A stretch of DNA of 8,319 nucleotides, from positions 1-8,319 of the forward strand of contig WLND01000046.1 of NCBI GenBank assembly GCA_009726075.1. Reading direction: 5' to 3'. The notes below the pieces were generated by a model. That model ran no database searches, was not told the origin of the DNA, and saw only the letters and a list, made by a program, of their open reading frames with translations. The translations under genes and the position numbers were made by a program. The stretch comes from Actinomycetota bacterium (lineage in GTDB: Bacteria; Actinomycetota; Actinomycetes; S36-B12). Of the stretch, positions 1 through 8,107 are shown one piece after another; the first letter of the stretch is position 1; each line of letters starts with the position of its first letter.

Positions 1-1068
1 GAACCCGGCCACGTTGATGATCGATTCGGCGCCGAGCAACTGCGCCACGTCCTTGAGCTGCGAGGTCTCGTAGCTGATGCGTCGAAGCCGCACGATCGGG
101 TCGGGCTCGCCGGTCGGCAGATCGACGAGGAATGCCGAGACCGGCGATGTCGCGTCGGCGGTGCTGAACGGCACCACAGCCCGCAGCTGCGAGCGGCTCG
201 AAATGGGCGTGCCCCGGCCGGTGAGCCAGATGCGCAGGGCCCCGGTGAGAGCGCCGAGCATGACGTCGTTCACCGAGCACTCGACGGCCCGGTGGATCTC
301 CTTGAAGTCCTCGAGGGAGAAATCCGCCGTCGCAAACCGCCGCTGCTCCCCGATCGTCACGTTCAGGGGCGTGGTGGCCGCCGGCGTGGCAATCGAGACC
401 GCAGACATGGCGATTTCGATCGCCTTGCCACCGATCGAACCTGCCAGCGATGCCACCTGCGAGGCACCCGTCCTGACCGCGTCGATCGCGACGGCGGGGT
501 GCACCAGCGACTCGGTCAACGCCGATGCCACGAGTTCGACGCCGGTGGGCTCGGGCCGCGGCGACCACTTGTCGCTCGTCGTCATCTGCGCATCCGGCGA
601 GGGATCCATGATGACTTGCGTGATGTCGATGGCGGTCAACCCATCGACAAGTGCCTGGTGCGTTTTGGTAACAAGGGCGAAACGGCCATCGGACAGCCCC
701 TCGATGAGGTACATCTCCCAGAGCGGACGGCCCTTGTCGAGGGGGCGCCCCATGAGTCGCCCGACGAGCTCATTGAGCTGATCGGTCGAGCCTGGCTTGG
801 GCAGGGCCGAGCGCCGCACATGGTACGTAATGTCGAAATGCTCGTCATCGACCCAGACCGGCCGGGCAATCCCGAAGGGCACCTGCCGAATGCGCATCCG
901 GTACCTCGGCACGAACGCCAGTCGCTGGCGGATGAGCTCGACGAGCCTTGAGTGGTCGAAGCCCCCGGGCGGGGTTTGGAATACCGCAACACTGCCGACG
1001 TGCATCGGGGTCGTGGGCTCGTCCATGTAGAGGAACGATGCGTCGAGTGCGCTCACGCGCTCAGTCAT
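1..1068 (-). CDS. WS/DGAT-family acyltransferase (wax ester synthase/diacylglycerol acyltransferase), C-terminus cut by window edge
   Basis: The 356 visible residues start MTERVSALDASFLYMDEPTT, the usual opening of bacterial wax ester synthase/acyl-CoA:diacylglycerol acyltransferases. These enzymes transfer an acyl group from acyl-CoA to an alcohol or diacylglycerol to make storage lipid at the membrane. Family landmarks are PLDKGRPLWE (residues 109-118), the active-site region THQALVDG (136-143), TPLNVTIGEQRRFA (233-246) and SVNDVMLGALTGALRIWL (265-282). Full-length members have roughly 450-475 residues, so about a quarter lies beyond position 1. The ATG at 1068 is preceded by a strong GGGAGG ribosome site (1080-1075). 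The canonical active site is HHxxxDG; here it reads HQALVDG (H137, Q138, D142, G143), so the second histidine is missing and activity cannot be assumed. The gene lies 83 bp downstream of the CpaE-like gene on the same strand and could be cotranscribed. A TTGACA hexamer in the gap (minus strand, 1127-1122) lacks a good -10 partner. Confidence 0.9.
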   Translation of the reverse strand, partial: MTERVSALDASFLYMDEPTTPMHVGSVAVFQTPPGGFDHSRLVELIRQRLAFVPRYRMRIRQVPFGIARPVWVDDEHFDITYHVRRSALPKPGSTDQLNELVGRLMGRPLDKGRPLWEMYLIEGLSDGRFALVTKTHQALVDGLTAIDITQVIMDPSPDAQMTTSDKWSPRPEPTGVELVASALTESLVHPAVAIDAVRTGASQVASLAGSIGGKAIEIAMSAVSIATPAATTPLNVTIGEQRRFATADFSLEDFKEIHRAVECSVNDVMLGALTGALRIWLTGRGTPISSRSQLRAVVPFSTADATSPVSAFLVDLPTGEPDPIVRLRRISYETSQLKDVAQLLGAESIINVAGF

Positions 1069-1151
1069 CGTCCACCTCCCTTGAGATCCCCAGCCCTACG
1101 GGACATCATGCCCCGGCTCATTGTCAACGGTACCCCGAACAGGGTCGAAGG

Positions 1152-2480
1152 TCAGGCGCGAAGGCCGTCCGCCCTCCGCCGCAGGCCCCTCGGCCCGCCC
1201 GCCCGCACGCCCGCCCGCACGCCCATCCGCACGCCCACCTGGCCGCCCTCCGGCGCGACGAGGGCTGCGAGCTCGCCGACTGCCCGACGTTCCCTCCTCG
1301 ATGCAGACTCAAAGGCCGTCGCTCCCCGACGGATCGACTCCTCAAGACCGCCCGGGTCGCGAGCGAGCCGGGCGACCGGCATCCTCACCCCGGCCTGACG
1401 CAGGAGCCGCTCGGTTGCCGCCGCTGACGTGTGACGGTTCGGGGCGCCGGTGACCGCAACGATTACCGACGCGCCCTCATTCATCGACGTGACGACCGGC
1501 AGCTCATTGAGGAGGCGCACGAGGCCGAGCGTCGATGCGCGGGTCGCCACCACGATCTGGTCGGCTTCCTCGATGGCGGTCACGGCCACGGCGTTTCTGC
1601 GGGACGCCAGCAGCGTGCTGCCACCGTGGTGGGCGACCAGGCCCTCCTGCTCGACGTGCGGGCCGACATCGACGACCACGGCGTCGAACGTGTCACGGGC
1701 CGTTCGCCAGAGGCCGCGCAGTGCGGATTCGCGAAGGTCAGGCCAACGATCGGCCCGGGGAAGGCCACCGAGGATGAACAGGCGATCGGCGAGAAGCCGT
1801 GTCGCGGCCATGAGCGTCCGGGCATTGAGGGTGCCGTTATCGGCCTGGCGGCAGGCCACGACAAGGCCGCTCGAATCAACCTCGAGGCCGAGTTGCGCCA
1901 CCATGCCTGGCGCGTACGTGTCGCCATCGATGACGCAGGTCCTCAATCCCCGGGAGGCGAGGGCCTCTGCGAGCGCGAGCGCCGTGGTCGTTCGCCCAGG
2001 CGCCCCCGTCGGACCCCACACGCAGATCAGCCGGCCGGCCGTCGGCTGGGCATCGCGAGCACCCTCGTCAACCTCATCAGGGTCAACGTCAGTCCGCCTG
2101 CCGCCCGCGCCCGCCCGTTCGCGCGGCGACTCGCGGATGCGCAGCTCATCAGCGACTGCGGCCATCGTGGCAACCCCATCGCCCCCATGCCTGACCACAA
2201 CCTGAAGGCCCCATGCGCGCAGTCGTCGCTCGTCATCGTCGCAGACTGCGAGCCCGACGACGGCCCGGTCATCTGCCATCACGCGGCCGATGAGATCTCC
2301 GCTGAGCCGAGGCACCCCTGCGCTGACCACGACCGCGACTCCGGTGTCGGCAGCCGCGGCCGCGAGAAGGTCCGCGGCGTCCAGGGAGCGCCGCGACACT
2401 GCGACACCGTGAAGTGGGCCGGCAGCGACGAGGTCGGCCTCGTCCGACAACTCCGGAGCGGCGAGGATCAACCGGATCAT
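1152..2480 (-). CDS. CpaE/TadZ-like MinD-superfamily P-loop ATPase with lysine-free P-loop
   Basis: This 442-residue protein has three parts. Residues 1-115 look like a degenerate receiver-like domain, as in CpaE/TadZ proteins. Residues 116-149 form a charged, probably disordered linker. Residues 150-410 form a MinD/ParA-type ATPase domain. The P-loop is WGPTGAPGRTTTA (155-167), the A' motif is VIDGDTYAPG (183-192, D185 and D187), and the Walker B strand is AVVVDVGP (267-274, D271). The usual KGGxxGK[T/S] pattern has lost both lysines: the signature lysine position and the Walker lysine (now R163). I recall similar GAPGRT loops in other actinobacterial CpaE-like proteins. CpaE/TadZ proteins place Tad pilus machinery at the cell pole, but no Tad genes are visible here. 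The tail (413-429) is a G-V-R-A/M repeat. The ATG at 2480 overlaps the stop of the SAF gene (ATGA) and has GGGGGA upstream (2491-2486), indicating translational coupling. Confidence 0.85.
   Translation of the reverse strand: MIRLILAAPELSDEADLVAAGPLHGVAVSRRSLDAADLLAAAAADTGVAVVVSAGVPRLSGDLIGRVMADDRAVVGLAVCDDDERRLRAWGLQVVVRHGGDGVATMAAVADELRIRESPRERAGAGGRRTDVDPDEVDEGARDAQPTAGRLICVWGPTGAPGRTTTALALAEALASRGLRTCVIDGDTYAPGMVAQLGLEVDSSGLVVACRQADNGTLNARTLMAATRLLADRLFILGGLPRADRWPDLRESALRGLWRTARDTFDAVVVDVGPHVEQEGLVAHHGGSTLLASRRNAVAVTAIEEADQIVVATRASTLGLVRLLNELPVVTSMNEGASVIVAVTGAPNRHTSAAATERLLRQAGVRMPVARLARDPGGLEESIRRGATAFESASRRERRAVGELAALVAPEGGQVGVRMGVRAGVRAGGPRGLRRRADGLRA
1201..1236 (-). repeat. Three 12-bp tandem repeats in the 3' end of the CpaE-like gene
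   Basis: The plus-strand unit GCCCGCACGCCC occurs at 1201-1212 and 1213-1224, with a variant starting ATCCGC at 1225-1236. Similar G+C-rich partial units flank it. The unit is a multiple of three, so copy changes keep frame. On the minus strand it encodes a repeating Gly-Val-Arg-Ala/Met tail of the ATPase. It looks like replication-slippage sequence in a poorly constrained basic C-terminus. Confidence 0.8.
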
Positions 2481-3163
2481 TCCGATCCCCCATCGGCGAG
2501 GTCGGTCAACGGCACCGAAGCGAGGTCGACGACCCCCGACCGAATGGCCGCGACGACCGCCGTCACGTCGGCCAGCGGCACCTCGATGACGACCGCGATC
2601 TCGCCGCCGACTCCTACGGACTCGCGGTCCGCCGACACGACGAGCACCTTGGGCAGCACGAGCACCGGCGGTGCGGATGAGGTCTGGCCGCCATCGCTCT
2701 CGGTGGCCCAGACATCGACCCGATCCCCCGCCGATAGGTCGACCGGAGCGTGCAAGGGGTCGACCGGCACGGTCATGCGACGAAATGCACCGGCGCTCTG
2801 GCTCGATACCGCCGACATCGGTACGAGCGACCCAGCGCTCACCGGCAGGATCATGCGGCCTTCCAGCGGCTGCTGCGCCGATGCATAGCTGGCCGCGGCC
2901 GAGCCAAGGGAGACGGCCACGGGCTCGACGGCCGGCAGGGCCCCCGGAGCGAGATCACGGCTCGCGCGCCAGACCATCGTCGTGTCCTGCGATCCCGACA
3001 TCAGGCTGGCCCCGAAGACCATTGCGACGAGCATGAATGCCAACCCCAGCCACAGCCTCAGATCTCGCCAGCGAAATCTGCGCATGCGTTGGGCTGCAGG
3101 CGCGTTCGCCTCGAGGGTCCGCCCGTCGGGCTGGACCGAGCGGGCTCGGATGTGAGTCTTCAT
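2477..3163 (-). CDS. SAF/RcpC (CpaB-like) domain protein with one N-terminal membrane anchor
   Basis: The product has 228 residues. A basic cytoplasmic N-terminus (about 1-34) leads into one hydrophobic helix at about 35-56 (LRLWLGLAFMLVAMVFGASL). Residues about 62-128 resemble a SAF domain, with WRASRDLAPGALPAVEPVAV and later GRMILPVSAGSLVPMSAV. Residues about 130-225 resemble the RcpC/CpaB domain, with VDLSAGDRVDVWA and VLPKVLVVSADRE. In Tad/Flp systems CpaB/RcpC acts on the outer side of the membrane in pilus assembly. Single-pass SAF proteins beside a CpaE-like gene are common in actinobacteria without a proven role. I chose the ATG at 3163 because GGGAG lies five bases upstream; a longer reading to 3220 lacks a convincing ribosome site and adds a charged extension. 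The TGA at 2479-2477 overlaps the ATG of the CpaE-like gene, so the two form an operon, and their proteins may meet at the inner membrane face. Confidence 0.82.
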   Translation of the reverse strand: MKTHIRARSVQPDGRTLEANAPAAQRMRRFRWRDLRLWLGLAFMLVAMVFGASLMSGSQDTTMVWRASRDLAPGALPAVEPVAVSLGSAAASYASAQQPLEGRMILPVSAGSLVPMSAVSSQSAGAFRRMTVPVDPLHAPVDLSAGDRVDVWATESDGGQTSSAPPVLVLPKVLVVSADRESVGVGGEIAVVIEVPLADVTAVVAAIRSGVVDLASVPLTDLADGGSE

Positions 3164-3254
3164 GGGTTCTCCCGGATCTGTTGGTCGCCTCGGCTTCCGG
3201 CTCGTTCGCGGCCGGGCCAACAGGATTCCTCATTTGGACGATTCCCCGCGAAAG

Positions 3255-3263
3255 TTATCCACA
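3255..3263 (+). promoter_or_regulatory. DnaA-box match in the SAF/HTH divergent spacer
   Basis: TTATCCACA is an exact match to the consensus DnaA box. It lies near the middle of the 150 bp spacer (3164-3313) between the divergent SAF and HTH genes. A weak -35-like TTGGAC (3234-3239) sits 16 bp upstream of TATCCA, which overlaps the box. DnaA binding could therefore affect an HTH promoter, but this promoter reading is weak. Confidence 0.5.
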
Positions 3264-3313
3264 GGCCGGGGGTCGAACCCTTCATCCGCGGCCGCATTTG
3301 GCACGATCAGCAC

Positions 3314-3544
3314 GTGACACCCCGATTCCTCACCCTTGCGGACGTCGCGGAGACGTTGAACATCTCCGCAGCCCAGGCGTACGCCCTCGTCCGCGGCGGT
3401 GACCTTCCCGCGATCAAGGTGGGCGGGCGGGGTCAGTGGCGGGTCGAGGGGGCCGAACTCGAGAACTACATCACGCGGATGTATGCCCAGACCAAGGAGT
3501 TCGTTCAGTCTCATCCGTTCGGCTCGGACGCACCGCCCTCGTAA
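3314..3544 (+). CDS. Excisionase-type helix-turn-helix DNA-binding protein
   Basis: The product has 76 residues and opens MTPRFLTLADVAETLNISAA. Residues 5-50 form a compact winged helix-turn-helix of the excisionase/MerR-like (HTH_17) type: FLTLADVAETLNIS, then QAYALVRGGDLPAIKVGG, then the wing GRGQWRVEGAELENYI. The tail RMYAQTKEFVQSHPF is a family feature I recall from actinobacterial homologues. It is probably a small transcription factor rather than a phage excisionase, since no integrase or phage gene is near. The GTG at 3314 is the only plausible start next to the conserved core. No good ribosome site precedes it. CACGAT at 3302-3307 is placed as a -10 element would be for a leaderless transcript, which is speculation. 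Its last 74 bp overlap the convergent hypothetical gene. Its targets may be the two nearby divergent spacers. Confidence 0.85.
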   Translation: MTPRFLTLADVAETLNISAAQAYALVRGGDLPAIKVGGRGQWRVEGAELENYITRMYAQTKEFVQSHPFGSDAPPS

Positions 3545-4073
3545 CCGATGCAAGCGCGCACGTGACCACTCCATCGAGGGCCGTGAGCAGATCGAGGTGG
3601 TCCAGGCCGACGAGGGCAGGTGACCCGTGCAGGACGGTTCCGTCGATGAGCACCACCTGAATCGGCACACCAGGCTCTGCTCGCAAGAACCTCCCCCATG
3701 TCACGATGCCGACCCTGTGTCGACGGGTTTCCTGATGCGAGGCAACAACAATTGTCGCGTCGCTCAACCCCGCAGGTAGTCCTCTCGCCCACAAGACGGC
3801 CAGCAGTGACACACAGTGGTCGTTTCCGAACGGGTCCGACAGCACCGCGATGTCGTCTCCAGCATCACTCACCACGCCATCGACCACGCACCCGCTGCGA
3901 AGCGCGAGCGTCACGGGGCCCCTGGCTTCGCGAAGGCGACCCGCAATGCGCAGGCCGACCCGGTCGGCGGTGAGAATCTCAGCTGCCTCGGCGAGGACAT
4001 CGGCATCGCTCTCCGATTGGACGCTCGCAGCGGCCTCGGCCAGCAGCTCATCGGGATTGGGCCTTGGGTCCAC
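3471..4073 (-). CDS. Conserved actinobacterial hypothetical protein with two Sm-like repeats
   Basis: The product has 200 residues. An N-terminal acidic, Ala-rich helical segment (about 7-51, DELLAEAAASVQ to GRLREA) precedes two similar beta-rich stretches: residues 53-97, with VTLALRSGCVVDGVVSDAGD, and 136-182, with VPIQVVLIDGTVLHG then GLDHLDLL. Both follow a V-x-L-x-x-G-x-x-x-x-G-x-V/P then G-x-D pattern resembling Sm/Hfq-type barrels; this is my reading, not a known assignment. I recall similar proteins beside HTH, SAF and CpaE-like genes in other actinobacteria. I chose the GTG at 4073 because GAAAGG lies six bases upstream, and homologues as I recall them begin near the helical segment. 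Starts at 4145 (ATG) and 4163 (TTG) lack ribosome sites. The 3' end runs 74 bp into the convergent HTH gene. Its function is unknown. Confidence 0.72.
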   Translation of the reverse strand: MDPRPNPDELLAEAAASVQSESDADVLAEAAEILTADRVGLRIAGRLREARGPVTLALRSGCVVDGVVSDAGDDIAVLSDPFGNDHCVSLLAVLWARGLPAGLSDATIVVASHQETRRHRVGIVTWGRFLRAEPGVPIQVVLIDGTVLHGSPALVGLDHLDLLTALDGVVTCALASVTRAVRPSRTDETERTPWSGHTSA

Positions 4074-4178
4074 GATCAGCCTTTCGTCACATGGGTGGCG
4101 CAGGTCACATTCCCCGAAGGTATATCTCACCGGCAATACGTCCATACCGCTTGGGTGACCCAACGAAACGCTCAGATG

Positions 4179-4205
4179 TTATCCACAGAAAGCCACCTAT
4201 CCACA
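4179..4205 (+). promoter_or_regulatory. Pair of DnaA-box-like sites upstream of the DUF6459 promoter
   Basis: An exact DnaA box TTATCCACA (4179-4187) is followed by CTATCCACA (4197-4205), one mismatch from consensus. Both point the same way, 18 bp apart start to start, or nearly two helical turns. The second ends 7 bp before the -35 hexamer at 4213, so DnaA bound here could contact or block RNA polymerase. The pair lies in the divergent spacer between the hypothetical gene and the DUF6459 gene. Confidence 0.55.
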
Positions 4206-4212
4206 GACCTCC

Positions 4213-4242
4213 TTGACAGCGTCCCGACACCTCACGTAGAAA
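4213..4242 (+). promoter_or_regulatory. Predicted sigma70-type promoter of the DUF6459 gene
   Basis: A perfect -35 TTGACA (4213-4218) is followed after 18 bp by TAGAAA (4237-4242), four of six bases matching TATAAT. Transcription would start near 4249 and leave an untranslated leader of about 80 nt before the GTG at 4329. It is the clearest promoter in the window and sits directly beside the DnaA-box pair. Confidence 0.55.
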
Positions 4243-4298
4243 AGCACTCGCAAGCAAACGCACGCAAACACATCTATTCACTCACTACCGCGACCCCC

Positions 4299-4310
4299 CG
4301 ACCGCGGTCG
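4299..4310 (+). promoter_or_regulatory. 12-bp perfect palindrome in the DUF6459 leader
   Basis: CGACCGCGGTCG is self-complementary. It ends 6 bp before the AAGGAG ribosome site (4317-4322) and lies about 50 nt after the predicted transcription start. It could be an operator for a dimeric regulator, such as the nearby HTH protein, or a small RNA hairpin near the ribosome site. In G+C-rich DNA such a palindrome can also occur by chance. Confidence 0.3.
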
Positions 4311-4328
4311 TACTCCAAGGAGCACGCC

Positions 4329-4919
4329 GTGTCCCTCACTGCACCCGCACCCGTCCTTCCCCACGCCACTCCATACGGCCACCTGTCCGAGTACGACAGT
4401 GCCCTTGACCACCGGCTCCACGCCGCGAGTCCTGGGCCGTGCGCAGACCAGATGGCCTTGCCGCTCACCTGGGAGGTCGCGCCTGGCATCCCCGCCGTGC
4501 CGCCTGCCCCGCGCCACCTGCGCCTCGTCGGCAAGATCGACGAACCCGCGCCAGGGGATCCCGCCGCCGAGGTCCCCGCGGCCTCATGGGTTGCTCGCAT
4601 GGCTCGAGCGGTCGCAGAGGTGGGCTCGGGCGATCGACCTGCCGGTCAGCTCACGCGATGGGTCGAGCGTCGGCAATTGCAGAAGCTCGCTGCTCGAGGC
4701 GCCGCGTTCGCACACCACCCGAGCACCCGCGCCGCACGCCCGACGGTTTCCGCAACCCGTGGCATCCAGCAGGTGCGCGCCATTCGCATCTGCCCGGTTT
4801 CGCCGGGCATCGTCGAGACGTCGGCCGTCCTCGTCGGATCGGGCCGGGGTCGAGCCGTGGCCATGCGATTTGAATTCGTGGCCGAGCGCTGGCTCATGAC
4901 CGCCTTCAGCCTGGGCTGA
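4329..4919 (+). CDS. DUF6459-type (Rv3235-like) conserved actinobacterial protein
   Basis: The product has 196 residues. The first 40 or so are Pro/Ala-rich and poorly conserved. The motif MALPLTWEVAPGIPAVPPAP (42-61) followed by RHLRLVG is typical of this family. Then come SWVARMARAVAEVGSGDRPAGQLTRW (from residue 86), a helical region with the family's GDRPAGQL core, and a beta-rich end with VRAIRICPVSPGIVETSAVL (149-168) and RAVAMRFEFVAERWLMTAFSLG (175-196). I assign it by resemblance to DUF6459 proteins, which have no known function and often sit near secA in actinobacteria. It has no signal peptide or membrane segment, so it is probably cytoplasmic. The GTG at 4329 has a near-ideal AAGGAG six bases upstream (4317-4322). 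A TTGACA promoter, two DnaA-box-like sites and a palindrome precede it. It converges on secA across a hairpin-rich spacer. Confidence 0.85.
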   Translation: MSLTAPAPVLPHATPYGHLSEYDSALDHRLHAASPGPCADQMALPLTWEVAPGIPAVPPAPRHLRLVGKIDEPAPGDPAAEVPAASWVARMARAVAEVGSGDRPAGQLTRWVERRQLQKLAARGAAFAHHPSTRAARPTVSATRGIQQVRAIRICPVSPGIVETSAVLVGSGRGRAVAMRFEFVAERWLMTAFSLG

Positions 4920-4971
4920 CAAATCCCGGCAGGTTCAGCTGTCGAGGCCAAGCCCAGCACTGCGTCCCCAC

Positions 4972-5068
4972 CCCGCCATCTCGCCCGCATTCCGGGCCAG
5001 ATGCATGAAAGGGACCCCCACGGGGTCGCTTTCGTTCAACTGGCCCGGAATCTGGGCGAGATGGCGGG
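4972..5068. terminator. Nested inverted repeat between convergent genes, probable bidirectional terminator
   Basis: The outer arms 4972-5000 and 5040-5068 pair over 29 bp with only two mismatches (at 4987-4988). Inside them a second hairpin pairs 5007-5018 with 5022-5033, 12 bp with one G-G mismatch and a CAC loop. No T-tract follows on either strand, as is common for terminators in G+C-rich actinobacteria. Its position between the 3' ends of the DUF6459 gene and secA suits termination from both sides. The outer stem is much longer than a normal terminator needs, so it may instead or also be a palindromic repeat element. Confidence 0.7.
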
Positions 5069-5070
5069 AG

Positions 5071-5110
5071 GGTCGTTCGAGCACGTGCCATGCTCGCGGT
5101 GCTTTCGACC
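5071..5110 (-). terminator. Hairpin just downstream of secA, candidate terminator
   Basis: GGTCG (5071-5075) and AGCAC (5080-5084) pair with CGACC (5106-5110) and GTGCT (5099-5103), giving a two-part stem with an internal loop. An alternative fold pairs CGAGCA (5078-5083) with TGCTCG (5091-5096). It begins 9 bp after the secA stop and could be the first terminator met by secA transcripts, before the larger nested repeat. Confidence 0.4.
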
Positions 5111-5119
5111 CTTGGGCGT

Positions 5120-7945
<2,826 letters not shown>

Positions 7946-8057
7946 GGTGGGCGACCTTTCGGTTCGGGGCAGGTAGTCGGGTCGGGCAGGTACTCGGTGA
8001 GGCGGGTCTTGAGCGCATGTCACCCGTGAAGGAGCCGGACTGACGACGCAGCGCCCC

Positions 8058-8063
8058 ATCGTA
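8058..8063 (-). promoter_or_regulatory. Candidate -10 element for secA
   Basis: On the minus strand this reads TACGAT, a good actinobacterial -10 hexamer. Transcription from it would start about 105 nt before the secA start codon. I see no convincing -35 hexamer at the usual distance, so this is a tentative call in the 162 bp divergent spacer (7946-8107). Confidence 0.25.
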
Positions 8064-8107
8064 ACCGGGAGATGCGTATTTCCTCGACGGGCTGCGACAC
8101 TGCACTC

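Noticed and set aside
77..951. Overlapping plus-strand open frames opposite the acyltransferase
   Set aside because: The minus-strand frame carries continuous WS/DGAT motifs from 1068 to 1; the plus-strand frames carry none.
1122..1127. TTGACA on the minus strand ahead of the acyltransferase, considered as a promoter
   Set aside because: The hexamers 16-18 bp downstream are G+C-rich (GTCCCG and neighbours) and do not resemble a -10 element.
1201..1236. Short regular repeats considered as a CRISPR remnant
   Set aside because: Units are 12 bp, directly adjacent with no spacers, and encode protein in frame.
1431..2888. Long open frame (485 codons) on the plus strand, antisense to the CpaE-like and SAF genes
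   Set aside because: It spans two coupled minus-strand genes with clear domains. It has Arg/Asp/His-rich composition and no recognisable motif or ribosome site, so it is a shadow.
2750..3313. Upstream extension of the HTH gene giving a 264-residue protein
   Set aside because: The added part is antisense to the SAF gene and crosses the regulatory spacer. The conserved domain begins right after the GTG at 3314.
3255..4205. The DnaA-box-like sites considered as the chromosomal replication origin
   Set aside because: There are only three sites, spread over about 950 bp with coding sequence between them. There is no AT-rich unwinding region and no dnaA, dnaN or gyrase gene nearby.
3816..4328. 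Upstream extension of the DUF6459 gene giving a 367-residue protein
   Set aside because: The extension runs opposite the hypothetical gene and through its promoter spacer, while the GTG at 4329 has an ideal AAGGAG.
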